A DNA stretch of 51,499 nucleotides. Source: Henriciella aquimarina. GTDB lineage: Bacteria; Pseudomonadota; Alphaproteobacteria; Caulobacterales; Hyphomonadaceae. The stretch covers positions 1 through 51,499 of the forward strand of contig NZ_NCST01000098.1 of NCBI RefSeq assembly GCF_002088975.1. Direction: 5' to 3'. A program made the position numbers and the translations under genes. The notes beneath the pieces are model-generated. The model did not search any database. It was not told the origin of the DNA and saw nothing but the letters and a program-made list of their open reading frames with translations. Shown in pieces: positions 18,155 to 26,709 of this stretch. Positions within the stretch are counted from its first letter, which is position 1; every line of letters starts with the position of its first letter.

Positions 18155-18964
18155 TCATTTGGCTGGATCCCATGCCCAGTACTTGGACACCGCACCGGCG
18201 TCGACACGCAGGTCCGTGCCTGTAATCATTTCTGCGTCGTCCGAAGCAAGAAAGACCGCAGCCTTGCCGTAGTCGCTCGGCCGGGGCAATTTCTGCAGAG
18301 GAATGTGATTGGCAAACTCGGCGAAGATCCTGCCAAGTTCAGCATTCGCAGAGACATCACGGCCCCATCGTTTTCCGCGCTCGATTGATTCGCCCGGGTC
18401 CGTTGCTGTTGGTGTAAGACTATTTACACGAATACCATACGAAGCCAGTTCCATTGCAACAGAATTTGTAAAGTTCATCAGTCCCATTTTGGCTGTCGAA
18501 TATGCGACATTCCCCGGCTGCCCCTGATGCCCCGCTGTTGAAATAATGTTGATGATGCTGCCTCGTCTGCCTGCGTCGATCATCGATGCGGCCGTATACT
18601 TGGTAAACAGGAACGCACCGTCGAGGATTACGCCGGTTTGACTCTGCCATTCGGCATAACTCATCTCGAGAATGCCTTTCTGGTTAAAGAAGGCCGCGTT
18701 GTTTACCAGGATATCAATCTGACCAAAGTGTTTAATGGTCTGATCGACAGCTTGTGATACCTGAGTCTCGTCGGTAACGTCGCAGACAATCGCGAGGGAC
18801 TGCCCCCCGTTTCGAGAGATGTAATTTGCGCAATCATTCGCGTTGGCGGCATCAGCATCGACCGCCGCGATATGGGCGCCTTCCGCCCAGAGTTCCTCGA
18901 CAATGCCTCCTCCAATATTAGGACTAACTCCTGTGACCAACGCGACCCTGCCTTCAAGCTTCAC
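18155..18964 (-). CDS. Short-chain dehydrogenase/reductase (SDR)
   Basis: This classical SDR has a complete catalytic set: a Gly-rich nucleotide motif (VTGVSPNIGGG), NNAA (ILVNNAAFFNQ), Ser in IISTAGHQG, and Tyr and Lys in YSTAK. It ends with the usual MITGTDLRVDAGAV. The reading frame is open to an ATG at 19024, but a GTG at 18964 with GAGGG eight bases upstream gives the normal family N-terminus (VKLEGRVALVTG), so I choose it. It lies upstream of the TonB receptor on the same strand, with 290 bp between. It probably oxidises a hydroxyacyl-CoA or cyclic alcohol. Confidence 0.85.
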   Translation of the reverse strand: MKLEGRVALVTGVSPNIGGGIVEELWAEGAHIAAVDADAANANDCANYISRNGGQSLAIVCDVTDETQVSQAVDQTIKHFGQIDILVNNAAFFNQKGILEMSYAEWQSQTGVILDGAFLFTKYTAASMIDAGRRGSIINIISTAGHQGQPGNVAYSTAKMGLMNFTNSVAMELASYGIRVNSLTPTATDPGESIERGKRWGRDVSANAELGRIFAEFANHIPLQKLPRPSDYGKAAVFLASDDAEMITGTDLRVDAGAVSKYWAWDPAK

Positions 18965-19166
18965 TTTGCGACCCTCGCTTCGTATGGGCAAAACATCGTT
19001 GTGACATTCCACCGCCCAATTCATCTAGATAGCCCGAATGCCGCCGCATCCGGGATGTTTAGTACAAGTATTTTGATCTGGTCAACAATGGCCCGAAGAG
19101 CCTGCGTTTGCGGGTGTGTCCGGTCGAGGGGATGCCGTGACGGATGGCATAAGTCGTCGTCTCTCC

Positions 19167-20402
19167 TCAGACGGCCGCAGCCGCGATCTCTTTCATGCTT
19201 GTGGATGTATCACTCAACCGGTCTGGCGCAATGACAGCCCCGGTCATGATCAGTTTCTTGGATGCGATGAATTCCGGCGGACTGTTCACCGCGTCGACGG
19301 CAATGAGCCGCCCGTTCTTCAGATAGAAGGCCGCAAATTTCTTTGCTGCTTTGTCGCCGCGCACCACGACCGCGTCATGGCCCTGCGAAAGACCGGCAAT
19401 CTGCAGCTTGATGTCGTACTGGTCGGACCAGAACCACGGGCAATCGATGTTCGGGCGCGGCTTGTCCATGATGGCGGCCGCAGCAAGCTTGCCCTGTTCG
19501 ATCGCGTTATGGACGCTCTCGAGCCGTCCGGTGCGGGCATAATGGCCGAGCGGGCGGACGGTGCAGTCCCCGGCAGCAAAGATGCGCGGATCGGAGGTTC
19601 GGGCATCCTCGTCGACGATGATCCCGTCCTTGCAGGGCAGGCCGGCCTCGGCAGCCAGCTCCACATTCGGCACGATGCCGATCCCGGCCAGCACCATATC
19701 GGCCTCGATTTCCTCACCGTCCGCCAGCACGGCATGGGTGACCGCGCCACCCTCGCCCTTCAGCCGGTCGAGGCGCGCGCCGAGACGGATATCGACGCCA
19801 TGTTCCCGGTGCAGGTCCTGGTAGAATTCGGAGATGACGGGGCTCGTCACGCGCGCAAGCACACGGTCAGCCATTTCCAGCACGGTCACCTCGAGCCCGA
19901 GCTGGCGCGCCACGGCGGCGGCCTCGAGCCCGATATAGCCGGCCCCGATGATGACCAGCCTGTGGCCGGGGATCATCTTCGGCTGGATATGCTCGACATC
20001 GGCCAGGCCGCGCAGGTCGAAGACATTTTTCAGGTCCACGCCCTCGACCGGCAGGGCACGCGGGCGCGAACCGGTGGCGATGATCAGCGCGTCATAGGGA
20101 AGGTGCCCGCCATGTTCGAGGCGCACCTCGCGGGCGGATCGGTCGATTCTCTCGACGCGCTGGGACAGCAGCGTCTCGACCTTGTTGTCCTCATACCAGG
20201 CGGCAGGCTTGAAATAGAGCCGGTCCTCGCCGAGTTCGCCCTTCATATAGGCTTTGGAGAGCGGCGGGCGCTGGTAAGGCAGGGCGGCTTCATCGCCGAC
20301 AAGCGTGATATGGCCCTCATAGCCGAACAGCCGCAGCGACTGGATCGCCTGCGCGCCAGCCTGGCCGCCGCCGATGACAATGACGTGCTGGAATGCCCTC
20401 AT
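19167..20402 (-). CDS. NAD(P)/FAD-dependent ferredoxin (rubredoxin) reductase family protein
   Basis: This 411-residue flavoprotein has an N-terminal FAD motif (VIVIGGGQAGAQA), LPYQRPPLSKAYM, ATGSRPRALP, an NAD-binding motif (LVIIGAGYIGLEAAAVA) and FAAGDCTVRP, followed by a reductase C-terminal domain. This is the layout of oxygenase-coupled ferredoxin reductases (ThcD/CamA/BphA4 type). It starts two bases after the mmsB-like gene's stop and is the last gene of the valine operon. No ferredoxin or P450 gene lies next to it, so its electron partner is unknown. The ATG at 20402 has GGAGAG upstream. Confidence 0.87.
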   Translation of the reverse strand: MRAFQHVIVIGGGQAGAQAIQSLRLFGYEGHITLVGDEAALPYQRPPLSKAYMKGELGEDRLYFKPAAWYEDNKVETLLSQRVERIDRSAREVRLEHGGHLPYDALIIATGSRPRALPVEGVDLKNVFDLRGLADVEHIQPKMIPGHRLVIIGAGYIGLEAAAVARQLGLEVTVLEMADRVLARVTSPVISEFYQDLHREHGVDIRLGARLDRLKGEGGAVTHAVLADGEEIEADMVLAGIGIVPNVELAAEAGLPCKDGIIVDEDARTSDPRIFAAGDCTVRPLGHYARTGRLESVHNAIEQGKLAAAAIMDKPRPNIDCPWFWSDQYDIKLQIAGLSQGHDAVVVRGDKAAKKFAAFYLKNGRLIAVDAVNSPPEFIASKKLIMTGAVIAPDRLSDTSTSMKEIAAAAV

Positions 20403-20404
20403 GA

Positions 20405-21295
20405 TCAAATCTCTCCTCTAAGACGCTTCATGACGCCGGAGAAATCGAGGTCGGCATAGCCGTCCTGGTCGAGGCGGGAATAGATCTGCTGGGCGTGGTT
20501 GCCGAGCGGTATGTCGGCCCTGACATCGTCGCCCGCGCCCATGGCAAGCCTCAGATCTTTCAGCATCATGGCGACGGCAAAGCCCGGCTTGTAGTCGCGG
20601 TTCGACGGCGCAGCCGGGACAGGTCCCGGTGCCGGGCAGTAGCTCGTCATCGACCAGCACTGGCCGGACGCGGTCGAGGAGATATCGAAGAAGGTCTGCG
20701 CATCGAGCCCCAGCCTTTCAGCCAGGTTGAACGCCTCGCACGTCCCGATCATCGAAATGCCGAGCAGCATGTTGTTGGCGATCTTGGCGACCTGTCCATT
20801 GCCTGCATCCCCGGCATGGAAGACATTCTTGCCCATCACATCGAGCAGTGGCTTCGCCCTATCGAATGCCTCCTTCGGCCCGCCTGTCATGAAGGTCAGC
20901 GTCCCGGCATCAGCCGCCGCCGTCCCGCCCGACACCGGCGCATCGACCATCAGGAATCCCGCTTCCTTCGCCTTCTGCGCCGCGGAGCGGGTCTCTTCCA
21001 CCGCGATGGTCGAACAGTCGATGAACAGCGTACCCTTGCCCGCATGCGCCGCGACACCGTCCTCACCGAAATAGACCTGATGCACATGCTTGCCCGCCGG
21101 CAGCATGGAGACCACGACATCAGCGCCCTCGACCGCATCCGCAATAGACCCCGCACCGATCGCGCCGAACTCTTCAGCCTTGCGAACGGCTTCAGTGCTG
21201 AGGTCGAAGGCCTTCACCTCATGGCCGGCCTTGGCGAGGGTTGCACACATGCCTGAGCCCATATTGCCAAGGCCAATGAATGCGACTTTTGTCAT
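20405..21295 (-). CDS. mmsB: 3-hydroxyisobutyrate dehydrogenase
   Basis: This 296-residue beta-hydroxyacid dehydrogenase has GLGNMG (8-13), the substrate loop DAPVSGGTAAADAGT (S122) and catalytic K171 with N175 (GQVAKIANNM). It oxidises 3-hydroxyisobutyrate to methylmalonate semialdehyde in valine breakdown. It lies 14 bp downstream of the 3-hydroxyisobutyryl-CoA hydrolase gene and two bases before the reductase gene. The next pathway enzyme, MmsA, is only a remnant in this operon (23499-24085), so another copy must exist if the pathway works. Confidence 0.9.
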   Translation of the reverse strand: MTKVAFIGLGNMGSGMCATLAKAGHEVKAFDLSTEAVRKAEEFGAIGAGSIADAVEGADVVVSMLPAGKHVHQVYFGEDGVAAHAGKGTLFIDCSTIAVEETRSAAQKAKEAGFLMVDAPVSGGTAAADAGTLTFMTGGPKEAFDRAKPLLDVMGKNVFHAGDAGNGQVAKIANNMLLGISMIGTCEAFNLAERLGLDAQTFFDISSTASGQCWSMTSYCPAPGPVPAAPSNRDYKPGFAVAMMLKDLRLAMGAGDDVRADIPLGNHAQQIYSRLDQDGYADLDFSGVMKRLRGEI

Positions 21296-21309
21296 GGCTG
21301 TTTCCTCTC

Positions 21310-22335
21310 TCAGATGAACTGGAGCTCGTTGTCGCCCAGCGGGGCGAAGAAGCTGTCGACGAGATCGTCGGAGACAGCTTCGAGCGTTGGGGGCTCCCAT
21401 TTCGGGTTGTGGTCCTTGTCGACCAGCACGGCGCGCACGCCTTCAATGAAGTTCTCGGTGCAGACGAGCCGCCCGCCGATGCGATACTCCATCCGCATAT
21501 TCTCGCGAAAATCGTTCATCTTGCCGCCTTCAGTGAGCTGGCGGTGGGCGATCTTCATGGTGAGCGGGGATTTGGAGGCGAGCGTTTCGGCGTGCGCCCT
21601 GGCCCAGTCGCTGCCGTTCTGAAGCGCCGCGACGATCTCCTCGACGCTGGCCGGTCCGAAGCAAGTATCAATCTCTTGCCTATGCTCGGCAAAGCTCGGC
21701 GTCGCGTCAGTCTTTAGCCCGTCAAGCGCGCTAATGCCCTTCTCGCAGAGCGTGTCAGCGAGGCCTGAAGTGTCCTCGGCAAAATGCGTCGATACACTTA
21801 CGGCCAGCACGTCCTCACCCTTGAGGCGCGCGCCTGTCAGGGCGAGCCACATGCCTACTGCGCCGGGAAGCCGCGGCAGGAACCAGCCCCCGCCGACATC
21901 CGGGAAAAGACCGATGCCGCTTTCGGGCATGGCGAACATCGTGTCCGGGGTTGCGATGCGGTGGCTGCCATGTACCGAGATGCCAACGCCGCCGCCCATC
22001 GTCACGCCGTCCTGGATCGCGACATAGGGTTTTGGATATTCCTTTATCAGCGTATTGAGCCGGTACTCTGACGCGAAGAAATCACGCGCTTCCTGCCCGT
22101 CCGCCTTGCCGGACTCCTGCAGCATTCGGATATCCCCGCCCGCGCAAAAACCACGCGTACCTTCGGCATGATCGACGACAATTAGTTCGACTTGCGGGTC
22201 ATCGCGCCACGTGATGAGCGCATCCGTCATGAGGTCGCACATGTCCTGATTGAGCGCATGCAGCGCCTTAGGTCGGTTGAGGGTGATCCGCCCTGCCCGG
22301 CCTTGCTTGCGCGCGATTACACTTCGCTCGCTCAT
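21310..22335 (-). CDS. 3-hydroxyisobutyryl-CoA hydrolase (crotonase family)
   Basis: This 341-residue protein is longer than enoyl-CoA hydratases and has the HIBCH hallmarks: FCAGGD (63-68), GGGVG (114-118), E138 (MPESGIGLFPD) and D146 (PDVGGGWFLPR), then the C-terminal ECH_2 extension (SPLTMKIAHRQL, EGVRAVLVDKDHNPKW). It hydrolyses 3-hydroxyisobutyryl-CoA to the free acid, the CoA-releasing step of valine catabolism. Its ATG overlaps the stop of the upstream ACAD gene (ATGA), which indicates coupled translation. Confidence 0.92.
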   Translation of the reverse strand: MSERSVIARKQGRAGRITLNRPKALHALNQDMCDLMTDALITWRDDPQVELIVVDHAEGTRGFCAGGDIRMLQESGKADGQEARDFFASEYRLNTLIKEYPKPYVAIQDGVTMGGGVGISVHGSHRIATPDTMFAMPESGIGLFPDVGGGWFLPRLPGAVGMWLALTGARLKGEDVLAVSVSTHFAEDTSGLADTLCEKGISALDGLKTDATPSFAEHRQEIDTCFGPASVEEIVAALQNGSDWARAHAETLASKSPLTMKIAHRQLTEGGKMNDFRENMRMEYRIGGRLVCTENFIEGVRAVLVDKDHNPKWEPPTLEAVSDDLVDSFFAPLGDNELQFI

Positions 22336-23471
22336 ACCTGGCCTTTCATCATTTCACGCGCCACGATGACGCGCATGATTTCATTGGTGCCTTCAAGGAT
22401 CTGGTGAACGCGAAGGTCGCGCACGATCCGCTCGACTTCATAGTCACCGAGATAGCCATACCCGCCATGCAGCTGCAGGGCGTCATTGGCGACATTTGAC
22501 GAGGTGTCCGTGACGAAGCGTTTCGCCATGGCGCAGAATTTGGTGGCGTCAGCTGTCTTCCGGTCGAGCTTGGAGGCAGCCTCATAGAGAAGCGCGCGGG
22601 CAGCCGCGAGCTCTGTCTCCATGTCGGCGAGCTTGAACTGGGTTGCCTGAAACTCGATGATGGCGCGGCCAAACTGCTCGCGTTCCCGGACATAGGCGAA
22701 GGCCCGGTCGAGCGCATCCTGCGCCCCGCCAAGCGCGCAGGCGGCAATGTTGAGCCGCCCGCCATCAAGCCCCGCCATGGCGAAGCGAAAGCCCTGCCCC
22801 TCCTCGCCAACACGGTTCGTCGCCGGGATACGGCAATCGTCGAAATTGACCATCGCGGTGGGTTGCGCGCGCCAGCCCATCTTGTCCTCATGCTTGCCGA
22901 AGGAGAGCCCCGGCGCATCCTTGTCGACCACGAAGGTCGAGACGCCTTTCGCGCCGTCCTCCCCGGTCCGCGCCATGACGACATAGACATCCGAAAAGCC
23001 CGCGCCGGAGATGAACACCTTCGCGCCGTTCAGCACATATTCGTCGCCATCGAGCTTCGCCGTCGTCTTGAGGCTCGCCGCATCCGACCCGGCCCCCGGC
23101 TCTGTCAGGCAATAGGAGGCGATGAGTTCGGTCGCCGTCAGACGCGAGACATATTTCGCGCGCAGCTGGTCATGGCCGAAACTATCGATCATCCAGGTCG
23201 CCATATTGTGGATCGACAGGAAGGCCGCATGGCTGATGTCACCGCGCGAGAGCTGTTCGAAGATCAGCGCCGCATCGAGCCGGCCCAGGCCCGAGCCGCC
23301 ATGCTCCTCCTGCGTATAGATTCCGCCAAAGCCAAGCTCGCCGAGCGCTTCCAGCTTGGAACGGTCGAGATGGCCTTCCTTGTCCCATTTCGCCGAATGG
23401 GGGCGCAGCTCGTTCATGGCGAAATTCTTCGCCATGAACGAAATCATCGTCTGTTCTTCGTTGAGGATCAT
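22332..23471 (-). CDS. Acyl-CoA dehydrogenase (isobutyryl-CoA dehydrogenase-like)
   Basis: This 379-residue canonical ACAD has YCLTEPGAGSDAASLKTTA, NGAKVFISGAG, the GRAIIEFQATQFKLADM segment and the catalytic Glu E360 (HQILEGTNEIMRVIVAR). The operon context (HIBCH, mmsB and an mmsA remnant) points to isobutyryl-CoA oxidation in valine catabolism. It starts 27 bp after the mmsA remnant's stop and overlaps the next gene by four bases. The G+C-rich codon use differs from the catabolic genes to its left and right. Confidence 0.9.
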   Translation of the reverse strand: MILNEEQTMISFMAKNFAMNELRPHSAKWDKEGHLDRSKLEALGELGFGGIYTQEEHGGSGLGRLDAALIFEQLSRGDISHAAFLSIHNMATWMIDSFGHDQLRAKYVSRLTATELIASYCLTEPGAGSDAASLKTTAKLDGDEYVLNGAKVFISGAGFSDVYVVMARTGEDGAKGVSTFVVDKDAPGLSFGKHEDKMGWRAQPTAMVNFDDCRIPATNRVGEEGQGFRFAMAGLDGGRLNIAACALGGAQDALDRAFAYVREREQFGRAIIEFQATQFKLADMETELAAARALLYEAASKLDRKTADATKFCAMAKRFVTDTSSNVANDALQLHGGYGYLGDYEVERIVRDLRVHQILEGTNEIMRVIVAREMMKGQV

Positions 23472-23498
23472 GTTCGTCTCCGGATGTTTGAGACTGAC

Positions 23499-24085
23499 TT
23501 ACTGCATCGTCGGGATGATAAAGGCCTGGTCGCCGACATCGCCTTCCGGCCAGCGCTGGGTGACGGTCTTGGCCCAGAACTTCACGCTTTCGGGGCCGTG
23601 CTGGTCGGTGTCACCAAAGGCAGGGCGCTTCCAGACACTAATCGCGACGCAGGGATGATTCAGGACCCCATCGACGGCGATGTTGTCGCCAAGCACGTTT
23701 TCCGGCGCCTCGGGCTCCAGAAAGAGTTCGGCCAGCCCTGCCGGCGCAGAGGGGCCTTGGTCCGAGGGCTTTAGCACGAAGGTGTTCCCGCAGGCGATGG
23801 CATCCGCGAACATCCAGCACGAGACCCCTTCAGTACGCGCGAAATCCCGCAAGCGAACTCGACCACATCTATGCTCTGCTGCACGTCGCCTATCGAGTCC
23901 CAGACCACCTTGTCGTGTTCGGAGTTAAGCAGCTCGGCCAACTCGCCGCTATTCTGCTCCAGCAGGTCCTTGAACCTGAAAAGGATGCGGGCCCAGCGTT
24001 GCGGATTGCTCGCCCACTCCGGCAACGCGGCCTTTGCGCCCCCAACGGCCTTACGGAGGATGAAATGGTGGACGCTGCACATCAA
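23499..24085 (-). pseudogene. mmsA: Methylmalonate-semialdehyde dehydrogenase, deletion-ridden remnant
   Basis: Pieces of MmsA are recognisable in order in two frames. An N-terminal piece (AALPEWASNPQRWARILFRF ... LAELLNSEHDKVV, VVEFACGI) sits at about 23852-24085. After a frame change come the NAD-binding piece MFADAIACGNTFVLKPSDQG and, after a large gap, the C-terminal piece KRPAFGDTDQHGPESVKFW ... IIPTMQ ending at 23499. An intact MmsA has about 500 residues; under 200 remain, and the catalytic Cys region is gone. At least two or three internal deletions are needed. It stood first in the valine operon. Confidence 0.85.
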
Positions 24086-24528
24086 GTTGCCGACTTCCTA
24101 GTATACATGTTTTAGAGATGCAATATCACCGGCATTCACCCGGGTAAACATACCCATTTGCAGCTGACAACTGCAATTCTGCAGTCAGAGAGAGGGGGGG
24201 ATGAAGTGGGACCATGTCAAAATGTTCCTTGATCTAACAATGCTCCCAAAGCTGGAAGTCGCCGCCAGGATTAGCTTCAATCCCGTCTTTAGCGCGCCAA
24301 AACTTCGCTCTTGATACAAGACTATATCTTCTGCCGGAGACCGGCAAATGTTCCGGAAGGGCTGCGCGCAGTCTTTCTTGACACTTGCCTGACAAGATGC
24401 GAGCAATCCATGAATTAGTACATTTGTTTTCTGCATTCGTCGATGCACTCCGATCCTGAGAATGATTGATCCGGGTATCGGATCCGGCCTCGGCAATGGT
24501 AGAGGATACTGAATATGGGAGCCAGCCG
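24086..24528. other. Intergenic region upstream of etfB
   Basis: About 440 bp of lower G+C between the mmsA remnant and etfB. It holds a small inverted repeat (TTGCAG ... CTGCAA near 24159) and a G7 run near 24195. No gene is recognisable. It is the likely promoter region of etfBA and a probable rearrangement junction. Confidence 0.4.
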
Positions 24529-25275
24529 ATGAAGGTGCTCGTGCCCGTCAAACGGGTGATCGATTACAATGTGAAGGTCCGCGTCAAGTCGGATCAGACG
24601 GGCGTTGACCTTGCCAATGTGAAGATGTCGATGAACCCGTTCGACGAAATCGCCGTCGAGGAGGCTGTGCGCCTGAAAGAGAAAGGCGTGGTCGAAGAGA
24701 TCGTCGTCGTTTCGATCGGCCCGCAACAGGCCCAGGAGACGCTTCGCACAGCGCTCGCCATGGGCGCCGACCGCGGCATACTCGTGAAGACCGACGAGAC
24801 TGTCGAGCCCCTGAACGTCGCGAAGATCCTGAAAGGCATCGTCGGCGAAGAAAACCCGGACCTCGTCATCCTCGGCAAGCAGGCCATCGACGACGACGCA
24901 AACCAGACCGGTCAGATGCTCGCTGCCCTGCTCGACTGGCCGCAGGGCACATTCGCCTCGGAAGTCGTGATCGAGGACGGCAAGGCGACCGTGACCCGGG
25001 AAATCGATGGCGGCCTGCAGACGCTGGCACTCCAGACCCCGGCGATCGTGACGACAGACCTTCGTCTCAACGAGCCACGCTATGCGTCGCTGCCGAACAT
25101 CATGAAGGCAAAGAAGAAGCCGATCGACGAGAAGGCGCCTGGCGATTATGGCGTCGACACGGCGGCCCGCCTGAGCGTCGTGAAGGTCACCGAACCGCCG
25201 GAGCGCGAAGCCGGTGAGATCGTCGAGGATGTCTCCACGCTCGTCTCGAAACTCAAGTCCGAAGGAGCGCTCTAA
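24529..25275 (+). CDS. etfB: Electron transfer flavoprotein subunit beta
   Basis: This 248-residue ETF beta subunit begins [20 protein letters not shown] and has [38 protein letters not shown] and the AMP-binding [23 protein letters not shown] region. The frame is open further upstream to 24466, but the family N-terminus fixes the ATG at 24529. With EtfA it accepts electrons from the acyl-CoA dehydrogenases of this window and passes them to ETF-ubiquinone oxidoreductase, whose gene is not here. Stop and next start overlap as TAATG. Confidence 0.95.
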   Translation: MKVLVPVKRVIDYNVKVRVKSDQTGVDLANVKMSMNPFDEIAVEEAVRLKEKGVVEEIVVVSIGPQQAQETLRTALAMGADRGILVKTDETVEPLNVAKILKGIVGEENPDLVILGKQAIDDDANQTGQMLAALLDWPQGTFASEVVIEDGKATVTREIDGGLQTLALQTPAIVTTDLRLNEPRYASLPNIMKAKKKPIDEKAPGDYGVDTAARLSVVKVTEPPEREAGEIVEDVSTLVSKLKSEGAL

Positions 25276-26204
25276 TGGCTGTTCTGGTTATTGCCGATCA
25301 CGACAATGAATCGCTCTTTGACGCGACCCACAAGACCGTGACCGCGGCCAAGGCGTTCGGTGGCGACATCGACGTACTGGTCGCCGGCAAGGGGTCGGGC
25401 GCCGTGGCAGAGGCCGCCGCCAAGATCGACGGTGTCCGCAAGGTGCTCCACGCTGAAAGCGACACGCTGGAAAAGCAGCTCGCCGAGGCGATGGAGGCGC
25501 TGATCGTTCCGCTCATGGATGGTTATGACGCCATCTTCGCGCCGGCCACGACCATGGGCAAGAACTGCACGCCGCGGATCGCCGCCAAGCTGGACGTGAT
25601 GCAGGTTTCCGACATCACCGCGATCGAGGGCACCGACACGTTCGAACGCCCGATCTATGCCGGCAATGCGATCATGACGGTCAAGTCTTCAGACGCGAAG
25701 AAGGTCGTCACCGTTCGCACCACCTCGTTTGATGCCGCCGGTGAAGGCGGGTCTGCCTCCGTCGAGGCCATCGACGCGCCGACAGGCCCGTTCAAGTCGG
25801 CCTTTGTCGAGGAAAAGATCGTGCAGTCCGATCGCCCGGAACTGACATCGGCCAAGCGCGTCGTCTCCGGCGGCCGCGCCCTCGGTTCGAAGGATGAATT
25901 CGACCGGCTGATCGTGCCACTTGCCGACAAGCTCGGCGCCGCTGTCGGTGCCTCACGCGCCGCTGTCGACGCAGGTTATGCGCCGAATGATTACCAGGTT
26001 GGCCAGACGGGCAAGATCGTTGCCCCGGAACTCTATATTGCCGTCGGTATCTCAGGCGCCATCCAGCACCTTGCCGGCATGAAGGACTCCAAGATCATCG
26101 TCGCGATCAACAAGGATGAGGAAGCCCCCATCTTCCAGGTCGCCGATTATGGCCTGGTCGCCGACCTCTTCAACGCTGTGCCAGAGCTGACTGAAGCGCT
26201 CTGA
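25275..26204 (+). CDS. etfA: Electron transfer flavoprotein subunit alpha
   Basis: This 309-residue ETF alpha subunit has an N-terminal ETF domain and the C-terminal FAD-binding domain with [38 protein letters not shown] and [18 protein letters not shown], ending with the [19 protein letters not shown] signature. The FAD-contacting segments are intact. It is translationally coupled to etfB. The pair is G+C-rich like the valine operon and unlike the flanking catabolic genes, so it is probably part of the host-type backbone. Confidence 0.95.
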   Translation: MAVLVIADHDNESLFDATHKTVTAAKAFGGDIDVLVAGKGSGAVAEAAAKIDGVRKVLHAESDTLEKQLAEAMEALIVPLMDGYDAIFAPATTMGKNCTPRIAAKLDVMQVSDITAIEGTDTFERPIYAGNAIMTVKSSDAKKVVTVRTTSFDAAGEGGSASVEAIDAPTGPFKSAFVEEKIVQSDRPELTSAKRVVSGGRALGSKDEFDRLIVPLADKLGAAVGASRAAVDAGYAPNDYQVGQTGKIVAPELYIAVGISGAIQHLAGMKDSKIIVAINKDEEAPIFQVADYGLVADLFNAVPELTEAL

Positions 26205-26206
26205 TC

Positions 26207-26233
26207 GCACACGAGGACGATTCCCTCTTGTGC
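26207..26233 (+). terminator. Possible etfA terminator hairpin
   Basis: GCACACGAGG (26207-26216) pairs with CCTCTTGTGC (26224-26233) with one mismatch and a seven-base loop, immediately after the etfA stop. No T-tract follows, so this is a weak call. Confidence 0.4.
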
Positions 26234-26402
26234 GGGAACGAAACCGATGCGCCTATAAAGGGCCTTACCGCTGCTACAGTTTCGGCCTTCCTATAGCCCA
26301 TAGATAGGCGGAATCGTCTTTGCTGAGCCAAACGCCCGGCCTGTTGTTCCTAATAGCAGCAATACCCCCCGCCCTGCATGCTGTTTTCCATTAGAGAGAT
26401 CT

Positions 26403-26426
26403 GCGAATGAACTCGCGTTCATTCGC
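26403..26426. promoter_or_regulatory. Palindrome GCGAATGAAC-TCGC-GTTCATTCGC (TetR-type operator-like)
   Basis: A perfect 10-bp inverted repeat with a four-base centre. GAATGAAC...GTTCATTC is the form bound by many TetR regulators of fatty-acid and acyl-CoA catabolism. It stands between convergent genes rather than at an obvious promoter, so it may be a relic or serve an unrecognised transcript. Confidence 0.4.
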
Positions 26427-26709
26427 TATAAACCAGCAGTGCCTACGTCGCGGATAGGGCACTCGCTTGATGAAACGTTATTCTCCCGGTTACTGGCAAT
26501 ACCAGCGCCTTGCACCCCAAGCAAGGCGCATAGGCAACCATGAAGAGCCGCCAAACATAGCGGTGGGGATGTGCGATACGCCAGGCACGACCCGATCATG
26601 TTCCAGGGGCATATACGAATGCCCGGCGCACCAATCCCGCAGGCTAGTTAGAGCTCATTCCGACACATGATCAATTTGTCGCAAGATCAATGCGAAAACA
26701 TCTGATCCA

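Larger units (their letters stand above)
26205..26709. other. Convergent intergenic region after etfA
   Basis: About 500 bp between the convergent ends of etfA and the alpha/beta hydrolase gene. It contains an imperfect hairpin right after etfA (26207-26233) and a perfect palindrome at 26403-26426. A 67-codon frame at 26467-26670 has no recognisable content and is not called. Confidence 0.5.

Noticed and set aside
19116..20459. 447-codon plus-strand frame
   Set aside because: Antisense to the ferredoxin reductase gene, which carries clear FAD and NAD motifs.
26467..26670. 67-codon frame after etfA
   Set aside because: Composition not protein-like and no family match seen.
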